Source: Blastocatellia bacterium UBA7656
GTDB lineage: Bacteria > Acidobacteriota > Blastocatellia > UBA7656
Direction of reading: 5' to 3'
Length of the DNA: 32,710 nucleotides
NCBI GenBank assembly: GCA_002483445.1
Contig: DLHY01000057.1
Location: 25,848-58,557, forward strand
The notes below the pieces were generated by a model. It saw nothing but the letters and a program-made list of their open reading frames with translations, was not told where the DNA came from and made no database searches. The position numbers and the translations under genes are program-made. Shown in pieces: positions 1 through 8,150 of the stretch; the stretch's first letter is position 1; every line of letters starts with the position of its first letter.

Positions 1-537
1 GCCAAATCGCTCGAGCCAGAAGATGAGGATGGCCATTGAGAGGAGGATGACGATGGTCTGGGCGACGTAGTCATGGACTCGATCTGCTACTGACGGAAAG
101 TACATACCAACATAGTAAAGCCCCACGAGGCGAATCAGGTTGATAGCCTGGATCAGCGGGACTCCGAACGCTAATCCTATCATCCTGGCTCGCCACGAGG
201 TAGGGAACGCCAGCACGCCTGCCAGGTACAGGCACGATGCTTCGACGCCGTCGCACCCCATCGCTATGTCTATCGAATAGCGAGGAGAGTAAACCCGAGC
301 GCCGTCCGCTACAGCACCCGCGCCGAACAGGTTGATGATGGCTGCGACCGCCTGGGCCAGAAACTCAGTGTAGGGATTGATGACTCCCAACTGAACTCTG
401 GGAATAATGCCAAACGCCAAATAAAAGGCCCCAAATATCAACACGAACAGCGCCTGGAACCGGAGCTGCTTGCGATTGGCCGTCCAGAAGTTAGTCACTC
501 GCCCACTCGGCAACATACCCACGGGCCACCTTGCCAT
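1..537 (-). CDS. xrtH: Exosortase, probable XrtH class (possibly partial at window edge)
   Basis: Reading the minus strand from an ATG at 537 gives 179 residues without a stop, open at the left edge; an in-frame TGA lies five codons upstream of the ATG. The product is an integral membrane protein with several hydrophobic segments. It has the exosortase Cys/Arg/His triad: C95 in MGCDGVEASC, R136 in AINLIRLVG and H155 in RVHDYVAQ. Exosortases are membrane transpeptidase-like enzymes that process C-terminal sorting signals of exported proteins. The next gene upstream on the same strand encodes a secreted protein with VPTLSEWG, the IPTL-type signal paired with XrtH, which is why I favour that class. 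Family members are about this size, so little should be missing. A second ATG at 516 is a possible alternative start; neither has a clear ribosome-binding site. Confidence 0.85.
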   Translation of the reverse strand, partial: MARWPVGMLPSGRVTNFWTANRKQLRFQALFVLIFGAFYLAFGIIPRVQLGVINPYTEFLAQAVAAIINLFGAGAVADGARVYSPRYSIDIAMGCDGVEASCLYLAGVLAFPTSWRARMIGLAFGVPLIQAINLIRLVGLYYVGMYFPSVADRVHDYVAQTIVILLSMAILIFWLERFG

Positions 538-580
538 GTCAACGCTTACTCAAGCTTCGCGTTGGCCTTCAAGAGAAGAA

Positions 581-615
581 GTGTGATGCCTGACGATCTG
601 AGCCAGGCATCACAC
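581..615 (-). terminator. Hairpin terminator between the sorting substrate and the exosortase gene
   Basis: A perfect 12-bp stem (GTGTGATGCCTG at 581-592, its complement at 604-615) encloses an 11-nt loop. On the minus strand it lies about 30 nt past the stop of the 645-2519 gene and is followed by a T/C-rich run (TTCTTCTCTT). It would end or attenuate transcription of the substrate gene before the exosortase gene. The T tract is imperfect, so read-through is likely. Confidence 0.6.
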
Positions 616-644
616 ATCGACATCGTATAGTGGACGCGCACTGC

Positions 645-2519
645 TCAACGCCGCCGCGCTCCGCCAATCATCAAGTGCAGGATGAACGCAAGCACGAGAC
701 CTGAAGTAAGAGCGCCGAGGATATCAACCGAGTTTGCCGAAAGCGCAATCAGCGCCATCGCTATCGCCGCTTCGACGTATATCGCAGTGCGCGCCAGCAG
801 CTTCCAGTCCAGAGTCTTTTTCGCTTCCGTGAACGCAGTAGAAGGAGCGGCTGTCGCGAGCGACATGGCAGCCTTGCCGTATCCGGCCAGGACGAAGCTG
901 CCAACAGCAATTATGAGCAGCGCCATCAATATCGCGCCCCACTCCGACAGCGTCGGAACGACGCCACCTGGAGGAGGCGGAGACTCAGTCGGAAGCTGGA
1001 TCAAGTACGTTCGGCTGCCGGGGCAGCCGTTCGCATCGGTGGCTGTGATCGTGAAACTGAAGATGCCGTTCGTGGTCGGTGTCCCGGAGATGACGGCGGT
1101 CGTCCCGCTTGTCGCGTTAAGCGTCAGGCCGGGCGGCAGCGTCCCGCTCGAAACCGTGAAGGTGTAATTCGGAGTTCCGCCGCTGGCCGTGATCGTCTGG
1201 CTGTAGGGCGTCCCGAGGACAGCCGGGGGAAGCGTGGCCGGGCTCACCGTGATGAAAGGGCAGCCGGGTACGACCGGGATCACGATGGAGTAGGGCCGGC
1301 TGCCGGGGCAACTGGTGGCGTCCGTAGCTCTGATCGTGAAGTTGAATTGGCCAGCCGTCGTCGGCGTCCCCGATATAACGCCGGTCGAGGTGGCGAGCGT
1401 CAGGCCGTTGGGCAGTATTCCGCTTGAAATCGAGAAGGTGTATGGCGCGGTTCCGCCGACCGCCGAGACAGTCTGGCTGTAGGGTGTCCCGATGACACCG
1501 GGCGGCAGCGTTGCCGGGTTCACCGTGATGACCGGGCAGTTGGGCGCGCCTGCGATCACGATGGAGTAGGGCCGGCTGCCAGGACAGTTGTTCGCGTCGG
1601 TGGCGGTGATTGTGAAGTTGGAGGTACCCGCCGCAGTTGGCGTTCCCGATATGATGCCGGTCGAGGTGGCGAGCGTCAGGCCGGGCGGCAGCGCTCCGCT
1701 CGAAACCGAGAATGTGTATGGCGCGGTTCCGCCGACGGCTGAGACCGTCTGGCTGTAAAGGGTCCCGACGACGCCGTTGGGCAGCGTTGCCGGGTTCACT
1801 GTGATGACGGGACAGTTGACGACAGGCGGACACACGGTTACGTTGTTGGTATCCATCGTCACGGCGCCATTTCTCGCCAGGACTCTACCGGAGACGTTTG
1901 CGCCGGTAGTCAGCGTGATGCTGGTGAGCGCCAGAATGTTCCCTACAAAACTGGTGCTTGTGCCGAGCGTCGCAGAACTGCCGACCTGCCAAAACACGTT
2001 GCAATTATTACCGCTATTGATCACCTGAACAGACGAGCCGCTCGCTGTCGTGAGCGAACTCCCGATCTTGAAGATGAAGAGCGCATTCGGATTGCCCAGG
2101 GCATTGAGAGTGAGTGTTCCGGTCAACTGGGCCGACGACGAAAAGCAATACACGCCGGGCGTCAGCGTGAGGCCACCGAGATTCTGACCAGTCAGGTCGA
2201 CAGTACACGCCGTGCCTGCTATAGCATTGAACGCAGTGGTGAGATCACTCTGAGCCTGAGCTGCGACTGCATCATTCAGGTGTATCGTTCCTCCGGTCAC
2301 GGTCCCCGGAGGAAAACCCGTGACCGAAGTACCTGGGCTGACGCCAACGTTTCCGGTGACGGTGGTCGCGCCCGTATTGGTCACATTCGAACCAGCCAGT
2401 ACCCCGAAACTCTGCGCCGTACCCAGTGATATCTGTGCCAACGCAGGGGAGGCTCCGAAAAAAAACAGGGCGAACGCAACGCTCGCCCACAGACTCAAAT
2501 TTTTGTGGCTGGAGTTCAT
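645..2519 (-). CDS. Secreted DUF3494/Ig-repeat protein with VPTLSEWG (IPTL-CTERM) sorting motif
   Basis: This is a 624-residue exported protein. The start at 2519 is chosen because a purine-rich AGGGG site lies just upstream and a signal peptide begins there (cleavage likely after ALA, residue 28); an upstream in-frame ATG at 2579 would add 20 unlikely residues. Residues about 30-231 are a DUF3494 (ice-binding-like) beta-helix domain, rich in T/S/G/N. Three about 92-residue putative Ig repeats follow (about 236-327, 328-419, 420-512), each starting C-P and containing PGLTL and SGTPT, typical of He_PIG repeats. A proline linker leads to VPTLSEWG (521-528) and a membrane segment. Unlike a normal IPTL-CTERM tail, which ends about 20 residues later, the chain continues for two more hydrophobic segments and ends ARRR. 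The role is probably cell surface or matrix; ice binding is not implied. Confidence 0.85.
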   Translation of the reverse strand: MNSSHKNLSLWASVAFALFFFGASPALAQISLGTAQSFGVLAGSNVTNTGATTVTGNVGVSPGTSVTGFPPGTVTGGTIHLNDAVAAQAQSDLTTAFNAIAGTACTVDLTGQNLGGLTLTPGVYCFSSSAQLTGTLTLNALGNPNALFIFKIGSSLTTASGSSVQVINSGNNCNVFWQVGSSATLGTSTSFVGNILALTSITLTTGANVSGRVLARNGAVTMDTNNVTVCPPVVNCPVITVNPATLPNGVVGTLYSQTVSAVGGTAPYTFSVSSGALPPGLTLATSTGIISGTPTAAGTSNFTITATDANNCPGSRPYSIVIAGAPNCPVITVNPATLPPGVIGTPYSQTVSAVGGTAPYTFSISSGILPNGLTLATSTGVISGTPTTAGQFNFTIRATDATSCPGSRPYSIVIPVVPGCPFITVSPATLPPAVLGTPYSQTITASGGTPNYTFTVSSGTLPPGLTLNATSGTTAVISGTPTTNGIFSFTITATDANGCPGSRTYLIQLPTESPPPPGGVVPTLSEWGAILMALLIIAVGSFVLAGYGKAAMSLATAAPSTAFTEAKKTLDWKLLARTAIYVEAAIAMALIALSANSVDILGALTSGLVLAFILHLMIGGARRR

Positions 2520-2589
2520 AGATATCCCCTCCCCCCCGACCTTAATGATCGCGTGTTCCGAAGCCAATATCGCGCCCAACTAAATCACT

Positions 2590-2604
2590 ATCAGTTTATC
2601 TGAT
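2590..2604. promoter_or_regulatory. Small palindrome upstream of the sorting-substrate gene
   Basis: ATCAG-TTTAT-CTGAT forms a perfect 5-bp inverted repeat about 70 bp upstream of the start codon at 2519. It could be an operator or part of the promoter region. I found no convincing -35/-10 pair here, so this is a weak call. Confidence 0.2.
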
Positions 2605-2815
2605 GGAGCGTTCTGAGGAACCCCACAGCGCACCAACAGAATCCAATATGATGGGCAAAGGAATATGCGCGCGAGTATATGCCTCAACACATTTTGTGTC
2701 AAGCAGTCGACTCAGTGTGGTGCGATTCAGATTTTCGCGCGATCAACACTGCGTAGCAGTGAATTGAATTGAGCCCGGTTTTTCAAAGCCGGGTCCGTAG
2801 GATCGCGTGAGACCC
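2605..2815. other. Intergenic region without a recognisable gene
   Basis: Part of the 355-base stretch between the sorting-substrate gene and the ADOP remnant. It contains a short hairpin with CCCGG/CCGGG arms near 2775-2793, of the kind found in dispersed palindromic repeats. I see no supported coding sequence; the short minus-strand frame running through it is the out-of-frame continuation of the ADOP remnant. Confidence 0.4.
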
Positions 2816-2872
2816 CGTCGCGTCAGCGACGATTGAATATCGTGAATGGATTCCTGTTCGACTGACGCGACG
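2816..2872. repeat. 11-bp inverted repeat with 35-nt spacer
   Basis: CGTCGCGTCAG at 2816-2826 is matched exactly by its reverse complement at 2862-2872. The left arm can also fold on itself (CGTCGC-GTCA-GCGACG, 2816-2831). It lies right where similarity of the adjacent fragment to ADOP genes stops, so it may mark the deletion or insertion that destroyed that gene. Confidence 0.5.
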
Positions 2873-2874
2873 AG

Positions 2875-2928
2875 GTTGAGGCCGGTTTTTTCATCAGCAT
2901 CACGAAGAGCGAATCGCAGATCGTTCAT
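2875..2928 (-). pseudogene. 5' remnant of an eighth ADOP permease gene
   Basis: From the ATG at 2928 the minus strand reads MNDLRFALR, the exact N-terminus of two intact paralogues at 8020 and 15710. A one-base insertion then shifts the frame; in the next frame it continues MLMKKPAS, matching the MLLKKP segment of the family. After about 54 bases similarity ends. Upstream it keeps the paralogues' arrangement: AAAGGA nine bases before the ATG, supplied by a GTCCTTT/CAAAGGA heptamer repeat. The rest of the gene is gone. The identity is seen in the sequence; the mechanism is inferred. Confidence 0.65.
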
Positions 2929-2936
2929 TGTTTTCT

Positions 2937-3011
2937 GTCCTTTGCACCTTGTCCCTTGTCATTTGTCATTTGTCGGCGCAAAGAAAAAACAAAGGACAAA
3001 GGACGAAGGAC
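2937..3011. repeat. Heptamer-armed inverted element, GTCCTTT type, divergent copy
   Basis: The left arm (2937-2974) is built of degenerate GTCCTTT / GTCATTT-like units, and the right arm (2990-3011) of CAAAGGA units in the complementary orientation. The core between them is only about 15 nt, against about 44 nt in the three well-conserved copies at 13231, 15719 and 18216. It starts 3 bases after the stop of the 3015-5459 gene, read on the minus strand. Confidence 0.7.
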
Positions 3012-3014
3012 TGA

Positions 3015-5459
3015 TTATTCATACCTGAGCGCGACCATCGGATCGACTCGCGTAGCCCTTCGCGCAGGGACGAAACAGGCCGCGAGTCCCACTGCTGACA
3101 ACAACACTCCGACCGTGACGAACGTCAGCGGATCAGTCGCGCTCACCTCGAATAACAAACTCGCCATCCAGCGCGTCAACACAAGTGCGCCCGCGAGGCC
3201 CGCGCCAAGCCCGATCACGGTCAACTTCAACCCCTGACCTATGACCATCTGTAGCACGTTTCGACGGCTCGCTCCGAGCGCGACCCTCACGCCGATCTCC
3301 TGCGTGCGTTGAGCTACGGTGTAAGCCATCACGCCGTAAACGCCCACCGCCGCAAGAAGGAGCGAGATGACGGAAAACGCGCCGAGCAGCAGCGAAAGAA
3401 AACGCGGCCTCACCATCGATTCGCCTACCAGATCGCTCATCGTCTTGAGATTATAAATCGGTACGCTCGCATCCAGATCGCCGACGGCAGACCGAATGCC
3501 CGACGCGACCGCCGACGCGCTTCCATCCGTTCGCACGACGAAGCTCATATCGTTATCGATTCCGAACTCCGTAGTCTGAGGCAGGAGGAAATAAAGCTCA
3601 GGCCCGGCAGGTTTATCGACGCCAGAGTTTTTAGTGTCTTCGACTACTCCCACGACTGTGACCCAGACGGGAGGATCGGAGAAGCCCGGATTGATGCGCC
3701 GTCCCAGAGGACTGCCCTGCCAGAAGCGACGCGCCATCGCCTGATTGATGACGACGACCTTCTGCGCCTTCTCGCCTCTATCCTGCGGTTCGAATACGCG
3801 GCCTTCGATGGTTCGTATACGGAGCGACTTGAAATAGTCCTCGCTGACTACGTTCCAGTAATCGACGTTTTCAGCAGGCCCTTCGGGCGTCGCTTGATAG
3901 CCTTCAATATCGGTGTCATTGGCGTCGATAGGTCTGAGCGGCGGCAGCCCGCCTGCCAGTGCTGCCGAAGTGACGCCGGGCAAGCGGGCCAGTCGCTCCT
4001 GAAGATCGTTTGCGAAACGCAGCCGGTCGGGGCTTCGATATCTCGATCCGGGAAGTTCGAGACCGAATGACATCACTCCTGCGGGATCGAATCCCAAATC
4101 GACCTGACTGAGTTTCCAGAAAGCGCGAATCATCAGCCCCGACCCGATCACAGGCACGACAGCAAGCGCGATCTGCGTGATGACGAGCGCCTGCTTGACT
4201 CGATGACTGCTTCCGCCCGCCGTCCTCTGTCCCGCAGAGCGAATCCATGTGGCGAGATTGTTCTCGCGCATCTGAGCAAGCGGCGCGAGCGCGAATATGA
4301 ATACGGACAGAACAGAAATGCCGAGCGTGAATACCAGCACCGTCATATCTATACTCATTTCGCCTGTGCGCGGCACGCTGTCAGGGGCCGCAGCCAGAAT
4401 AAGGCTTAGTCCCGCGCGAGCAAGCCCGATGCCTGCCGCGGCTCCAAGCACGACGAGTATCGAGGCTTCGGCCATGAATTGCCGCAACAATCTTCCGCGC
4501 CCCGCGCCGAGCGCAAGCCGCATCGCAAACTCGCGCCTTCGCACCTCGGCTCTGGCCAAAAGAAGATTCGCCACATTGACGCAGGCGATCAATAATACGA
4601 ACGCGACTGCGCCCAGAAGCATCAGCACGGCAGGCCGCGCCGCGCCGACCACATCCTCGTGAAGCGAGAACATCAGGACAGGATGAAATTCGGGGTTGAG
4701 CAAATGTTGCGCGCGATTCTCGCTCTGCCATCCGGTCATCAGCGAAGCCATCTCGTCTCTGGCCTGCTCGACGCTCACATCCCGCTTGAGCCGCCCGATG
4801 ACGTTGAGGAAGTGATTGCCCCGTCTGATCGTCGTGGTGTCGAACTGGAACGGGACGAAAACCTCCGCCGGATCGTTGCTGCCCGGTGGGAAGGAGAATC
4901 CCGCAGGCATCACTCCTACGACGGTGTAGGTTTGTGAATCGATCTGAATCTCTTTGCTGATGATGCCCGCATCTGCGCCGAATGCGCGCCGCCATAATCC
5001 GTCGGAGATAATCGCTGTGCGCGGCCCGCCGCGCGTGTCCTCTTCAGGCGCGAAGTTGCGCCCGCGCGCAGGCTCGATGCCGAGCGCCTCGATCAAGCCT
5101 CGCGTGACGGCGGCGGCGGTGACTCGAATGGGTTCGCCGGTCGTCGCTACATTGGCCCCGCCCATAGACCACGCGCCTATGCTCTCCCACGACTCGGCTT
5201 CTTTTTGAATGTCTAAGTATTCAGGCGGAGATATCCAGAACTTTTTCAATTCCATCGTCGGGAATTCGCTGTAGACGCGCACAAGCTTCGAGGGTTCCTT
5301 GTAAGGCAGAGGGCGCAACAACACTGCATTGACCACGCTGAAGATGGCAGTGTTCGCCCCGATGCCAAGCGCCAGCGTAATAACGGCAACAGCCGCAAAT
5401 CCCGGCTTGCTCGCCAGCATTCTCATTCCGTATCGCAGGTCTTTCAAAAAATTGTTCAT
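3015..5459 (-). CDS. ADOP-family orphan ABC permease, copy 1 (last gene of the array)
   Basis: An 814-residue inner-membrane protein with the duplicated MacB/FtsX plan: TM1 at about 19-41 (VAVITLALGIGANTAIFSVV), a large extracytoplasmic MacB_PCD-like domain to about 280, an FtsX domain with three TM segments (about 283-395), TM5 near 430, a second extracytoplasmic domain (about 450-685) and a second FtsX domain to the end. Both halves keep the cytoplasmic coupling-helix signature (RRREFAMRLALGAG; TQEIGVRVALGAS) that contacts an ATPase in MacB-type transporters, yet no ATPase gene is nearby. The start has GGAGAGG just upstream. It ends in the family's VDPMVALRYE. The substrate is unknown. The second half differs from its siblings in details (QRTAGGSSHRVKQA linker) but nothing is broken. 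Confidence 0.9.
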   Translation of the reverse strand: MNNFLKDLRYGMRMLASKPGFAAVAVITLALGIGANTAIFSVVNAVLLRPLPYKEPSKLVRVYSEFPTMELKKFWISPPEYLDIQKEAESWESIGAWSMGGANVATTGEPIRVTAAAVTRGLIEALGIEPARGRNFAPEEDTRGGPRTAIISDGLWRRAFGADAGIISKEIQIDSQTYTVVGVMPAGFSFPPGSNDPAEVFVPFQFDTTTIRRGNHFLNVIGRLKRDVSVEQARDEMASLMTGWQSENRAQHLLNPEFHPVLMFSLHEDVVGAARPAVLMLLGAVAFVLLIACVNVANLLLARAEVRRREFAMRLALGAGRGRLLRQFMAEASILVVLGAAAGIGLARAGLSLILAAAPDSVPRTGEMSIDMTVLVFTLGISVLSVFIFALAPLAQMRENNLATWIRSAGQRTAGGSSHRVKQALVITQIALAVVPVIGSGLMIRAFWKLSQVDLGFDPAGVMSFGLELPGSRYRSPDRLRFANDLQERLARLPGVTSAALAGGLPPLRPIDANDTDIEGYQATPEGPAENVDYWNVVSEDYFKSLRIRTIEGRVFEPQDRGEKAQKVVVINQAMARRFWQGSPLGRRINPGFSDPPVWVTVVGVVEDTKNSGVDKPAGPELYFLLPQTTEFGIDNDMSFVVRTDGSASAVASGIRSAVGDLDASVPIYNLKTMSDLVGESMVRPRFLSLLLGAFSVISLLLAAVGVYGVMAYTVAQRTQEIGVRVALGASRRNVLQMVIGQGLKLTVIGLGAGLAGALVLTRWMASLLFEVSATDPLTFVTVGVLLSAVGLAACFVPARRATRVDPMVALRYE

Positions 5460-5470
5460 AGCCTCTCCAG

Positions 5471-5585
5471 TTTTCAGTTTTCAGTTTTCAGTTTTCAGCC
5501 AGGAACCTTGCGAGCGCGAATGTTTCCAGTCCCCGGTGCGAGAGATGTTCCGCCAACTGGAAACTGAAAACTGAAAACTGAAAAC
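5471..5585. repeat. Heptamer-armed inverted element, TTTTCAG type, copy 1
   Basis: Four exact tandem TTTTCAG units (5471-5498) face CTGGAAA/CTGAAAA units (5557-5585), separated by a core of about 58 nt. The arms could form a stem of about 28 bp. The right arm runs directly into the TAG stop codon of the 5585-8020 gene, so the element fills essentially the whole gap between copies 1 and 2. Confidence 0.85.
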
Positions 5586-8020
5586 TATTCATATCGAAGC
5601 GCCGTCATCGGATCTACGCGAGTGGCCCGACGAGCAGGCAGATAACAGGCTGCAAGAGCTACAACGATGAGGAGCGATGAAACGAGTGCAAAAACTTGAG
5701 GGTCGCGCGGGCTTACCTCGAAAAGCAAACTCTGCATCAATCGTGTCAACCCCATTGCTGCGACAATCCCTATTGCGATTCCACCCATCGCAAGCGCGAG
5801 ACCCTGACTGACGACTAGACGCATCACATCGCTCCGCTTCGCGCCCAACGCCATGCGAATGCCTATCTCCTGAGTCCGCTGCGCGACGCTGTAGGAGAGC
5901 AACCCGAAAATCCCCATCGCAGCCAGACCCAGCGCGACCGCGCCGAAGAGCGACATCAACATCATATTGAAACGCGGACGGGCGACTGAGCCGGAAAGCA
6001 GACTCTCCAGAGTGCTGGTCTCGGCGACGGGCTGATCCGCGTCAAGCGACCACACCTCGTCGCGCACCGCGGCTGCATACGACATAGGGTCGCTGTCTGT
6101 TCGCACAAGGAGATTCATTCCGGTCTGAGGAAACTGGCGGGCCGGTATGTAGTAAGCTGGTTCGCTGATTGCGCTCAAACCGTGCGATTTCACATCTCGC
6201 GCGACGGCGACTATCTCGAACGACGAAGGAAGACGCTGATCGGTGAAGCGGGAAGGCGTCGGGATAGAAAGCCTGCGACCGAGCGGATTCTCATCGGGGA
6301 AATGTAAACTCGCGAAAGACTCGTTGACTATCACCGCGCCCGAATGCTGCGTGTCGTCGTGATCCGCGAATGGACGCCCGCTGATGAGCGTGATGCCTGC
6401 CGCGCGGAAATAGTCGGGGCTGACTATGTGAAGATCAGCCGACTCTCTTTGCCCCGATGGGCGGCCCTCGATGGAGAACGTGTCTATCCAATTCGACTCA
6501 AGAGGATGATCATAAGCTATGGCCACCGACTTCACTCCGGGAATCGTTTTCACTTTTTCGAGCAGCGCGTCGTAAAAAGCTGAAGCGCGCTGCCACTCTC
6601 CATATCTCGACTGAGACAGCGACAACGACATCACCAGAACCTTGTCGGGATCAAACCCGGCCTCGACCTGACTGAGGCGATAGAAACTCCTTATCAGCAA
6701 TGACGCGCCTATCACAAGCACGACCGCAATCGCCATCTGCGATACCACCAGCGCGCGTCGAAGCGGCTGTCGACTGCCCCCCGCGCCTCGCCCGCCTTCC
6801 TTGAGCGCCGCCTGCAAGTCCGCCTTCGATGCCTGCAATGCCGGAGCGAGGCTCACCAGCACGCTGGTCACGAGCGAAAGCACGAGCGTGAAGCCCAGCA
6901 CCTTCGCGTCGAGCGCGACCTCATCAAGGCGCGGAATCTCCTGCGGAATGACTCGCATCAATGCCTTGATGCCCAGGCTGGCAAGCCATACTCCCATTGC
7001 GCCGCCCACAAGCGCGAGCAGCAAACCTTCTGACAGAAACTGGCGCACGAGTCGGGCGCGACTGGCTCCCAGAGCCGATCTTACGGCTATCTCACGTCGG
7101 CGCGCGGCCATCTGAGCCAGCGACAGAGATGCCACATTCGCGCACGCGATCAACAGCACCAGTCCGACTGCGCCGAGAAGGACGAGCATCGCGGGCCGCG
7201 TCTCGCCGACAACTTCATTCATAAACGGGCTGACGAGAATGCCTTCGCCGCGATTGGCCGCATGTTCCTGTTCAAGTTTCGCACCGAGCGCGTTCATTTC
7301 CGCCTGAGCCTGCTCGATAGAAACTTCAGGTTTGAGTCGGCCAATGACTCCCAGCACATGCGAGCGGCGATTGGTCGCCTGCTGTCCGCCCATAGACATA
7401 GGCAAAAAGTATTGCTGATCATCTGGATTGAAAGGGAGTTTCGCAGCGGTCAAAGGGCGCGTGGGATAAATGCCCGGAGGCATCACTCCCACGACTTCGA
7501 AGCTCGCGCCGTCGAGCATGATCGTGCTGCCGATAATAGTCGGGTTGGAAGCGAACCTCCGCTGCCACAGCCCGTCAGAAAGTATGATGACCCGACCTCT
7601 TTCCGATTGGTGTTCTTCGGGCAGAAACGCGCGCCCGCGGGCGGGTTGAACGCCGAGCGTTCGGAAATAGCCATTGCTCACCGCGCAGCCTGTGAGTTGT
7701 TCAGGCTCGCCCGCGCCAGTCAGATTGACGGTTGAAGAACTGAAGGCAGCCATCTCTTCGAAAGACTGATTCTGATCGCGCCAGTCGATGAAGTTGGCCG
7801 GGGCGACGCGAAACCGGCTCACGCCTTTTTCGGGAATAGTCTCCCAAAGCGCGACCAAGCGATCAGGCTCCGCGTAGGGAAGCGGTCGAAGCAACACCGC
7901 ATTGACGACACTGAAGATGGCAGTGTTCGCGCCTATCCCTAATGCAAGCGTGAGCAGGGCGACGGCAGCGAAGACAGGTTTTTTCAGAAGCATTCGAAGA
8001 GCGAATCTCAGATCGTTCAT
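5585..8020 (-). CDS. ADOP-family orphan ABC permease, copy 2
   Basis: An 811-residue protein beginning MNDLRFALRMLLKKP, with TM1 (LLTLALGIGANTAIFSVV), two MacB_PCD-like extracytoplasmic domains (about 45-275 and 450-680) and two three-TM FtsX domains. The coupling-helix motifs are ARRREIAVRSALGAS (first half) and TQEIGIRMALGAK (second half). GAGGGA lies upstream of the ATG at 8020. It ends VDPMTALRYE and stops with TAG, unlike the TGA of copies 4-7. The family is known as large paralogous sets in Acidobacteriota, typically without an adjacent ATP-binding gene. Transport or signalling substrates are not known, so only membrane location and family are claimed. Confidence 0.9.
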   Translation of the reverse strand: MNDLRFALRMLLKKPVFAAVALLTLALGIGANTAIFSVVNAVLLRPLPYAEPDRLVALWETIPEKGVSRFRVAPANFIDWRDQNQSFEEMAAFSSSTVNLTGAGEPEQLTGCAVSNGYFRTLGVQPARGRAFLPEEHQSERGRVIILSDGLWQRRFASNPTIIGSTIMLDGASFEVVGVMPPGIYPTRPLTAAKLPFNPDDQQYFLPMSMGGQQATNRRSHVLGVIGRLKPEVSIEQAQAEMNALGAKLEQEHAANRGEGILVSPFMNEVVGETRPAMLVLLGAVGLVLLIACANVASLSLAQMAARRREIAVRSALGASRARLVRQFLSEGLLLALVGGAMGVWLASLGIKALMRVIPQEIPRLDEVALDAKVLGFTLVLSLVTSVLVSLAPALQASKADLQAALKEGGRGAGGSRQPLRRALVVSQMAIAVVLVIGASLLIRSFYRLSQVEAGFDPDKVLVMSLSLSQSRYGEWQRASAFYDALLEKVKTIPGVKSVAIAYDHPLESNWIDTFSIEGRPSGQRESADLHIVSPDYFRAAGITLISGRPFADHDDTQHSGAVIVNESFASLHFPDENPLGRRLSIPTPSRFTDQRLPSSFEIVAVARDVKSHGLSAISEPAYYIPARQFPQTGMNLLVRTDSDPMSYAAAVRDEVWSLDADQPVAETSTLESLLSGSVARPRFNMMLMSLFGAVALGLAAMGIFGLLSYSVAQRTQEIGIRMALGAKRSDVMRLVVSQGLALAMGGIAIGIVAAMGLTRLMQSLLFEVSPRDPQVFALVSSLLIVVALAACYLPARRATRVDPMTALRYE

Positions 8021-8030
8021 TGTCCCTCGT

Positions 8031-8150
8031 CAGTTTCCAGTTTTCAGTTTCCAGTTTTCAGCCGGGAACTTTGCAAACGCGGATGTCTCCGGTTTCCGAA
8101 CCGAGAGAGCTATGCCTCCAACTGGAAACTGAAAACTGAAAACTGAAAAC
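8031..8150. repeat. Heptamer-armed inverted element, TTTTCAG type, copy 2
   Basis: The left arm (8031-8061) alternates TTTCCAG and TTTTCAG heptamers; the right arm (8121-8150) carries CTGGAAA then CTGAAAA units and ends on the TAG stop of the 8150-10564 gene. The core resembles that of the copy at 5471-5585 (both have GGAAC near the left arm and CCAACTGG before the right arm), so the two are homologous elements and not chance simple repeats. Confidence 0.85.

Noticed and set aside
71..256. 61-residue minus-strand frame
   Set aside because: It lies in another frame inside the exosortase gene, is rich in R and P, and has no membrane or domain features.
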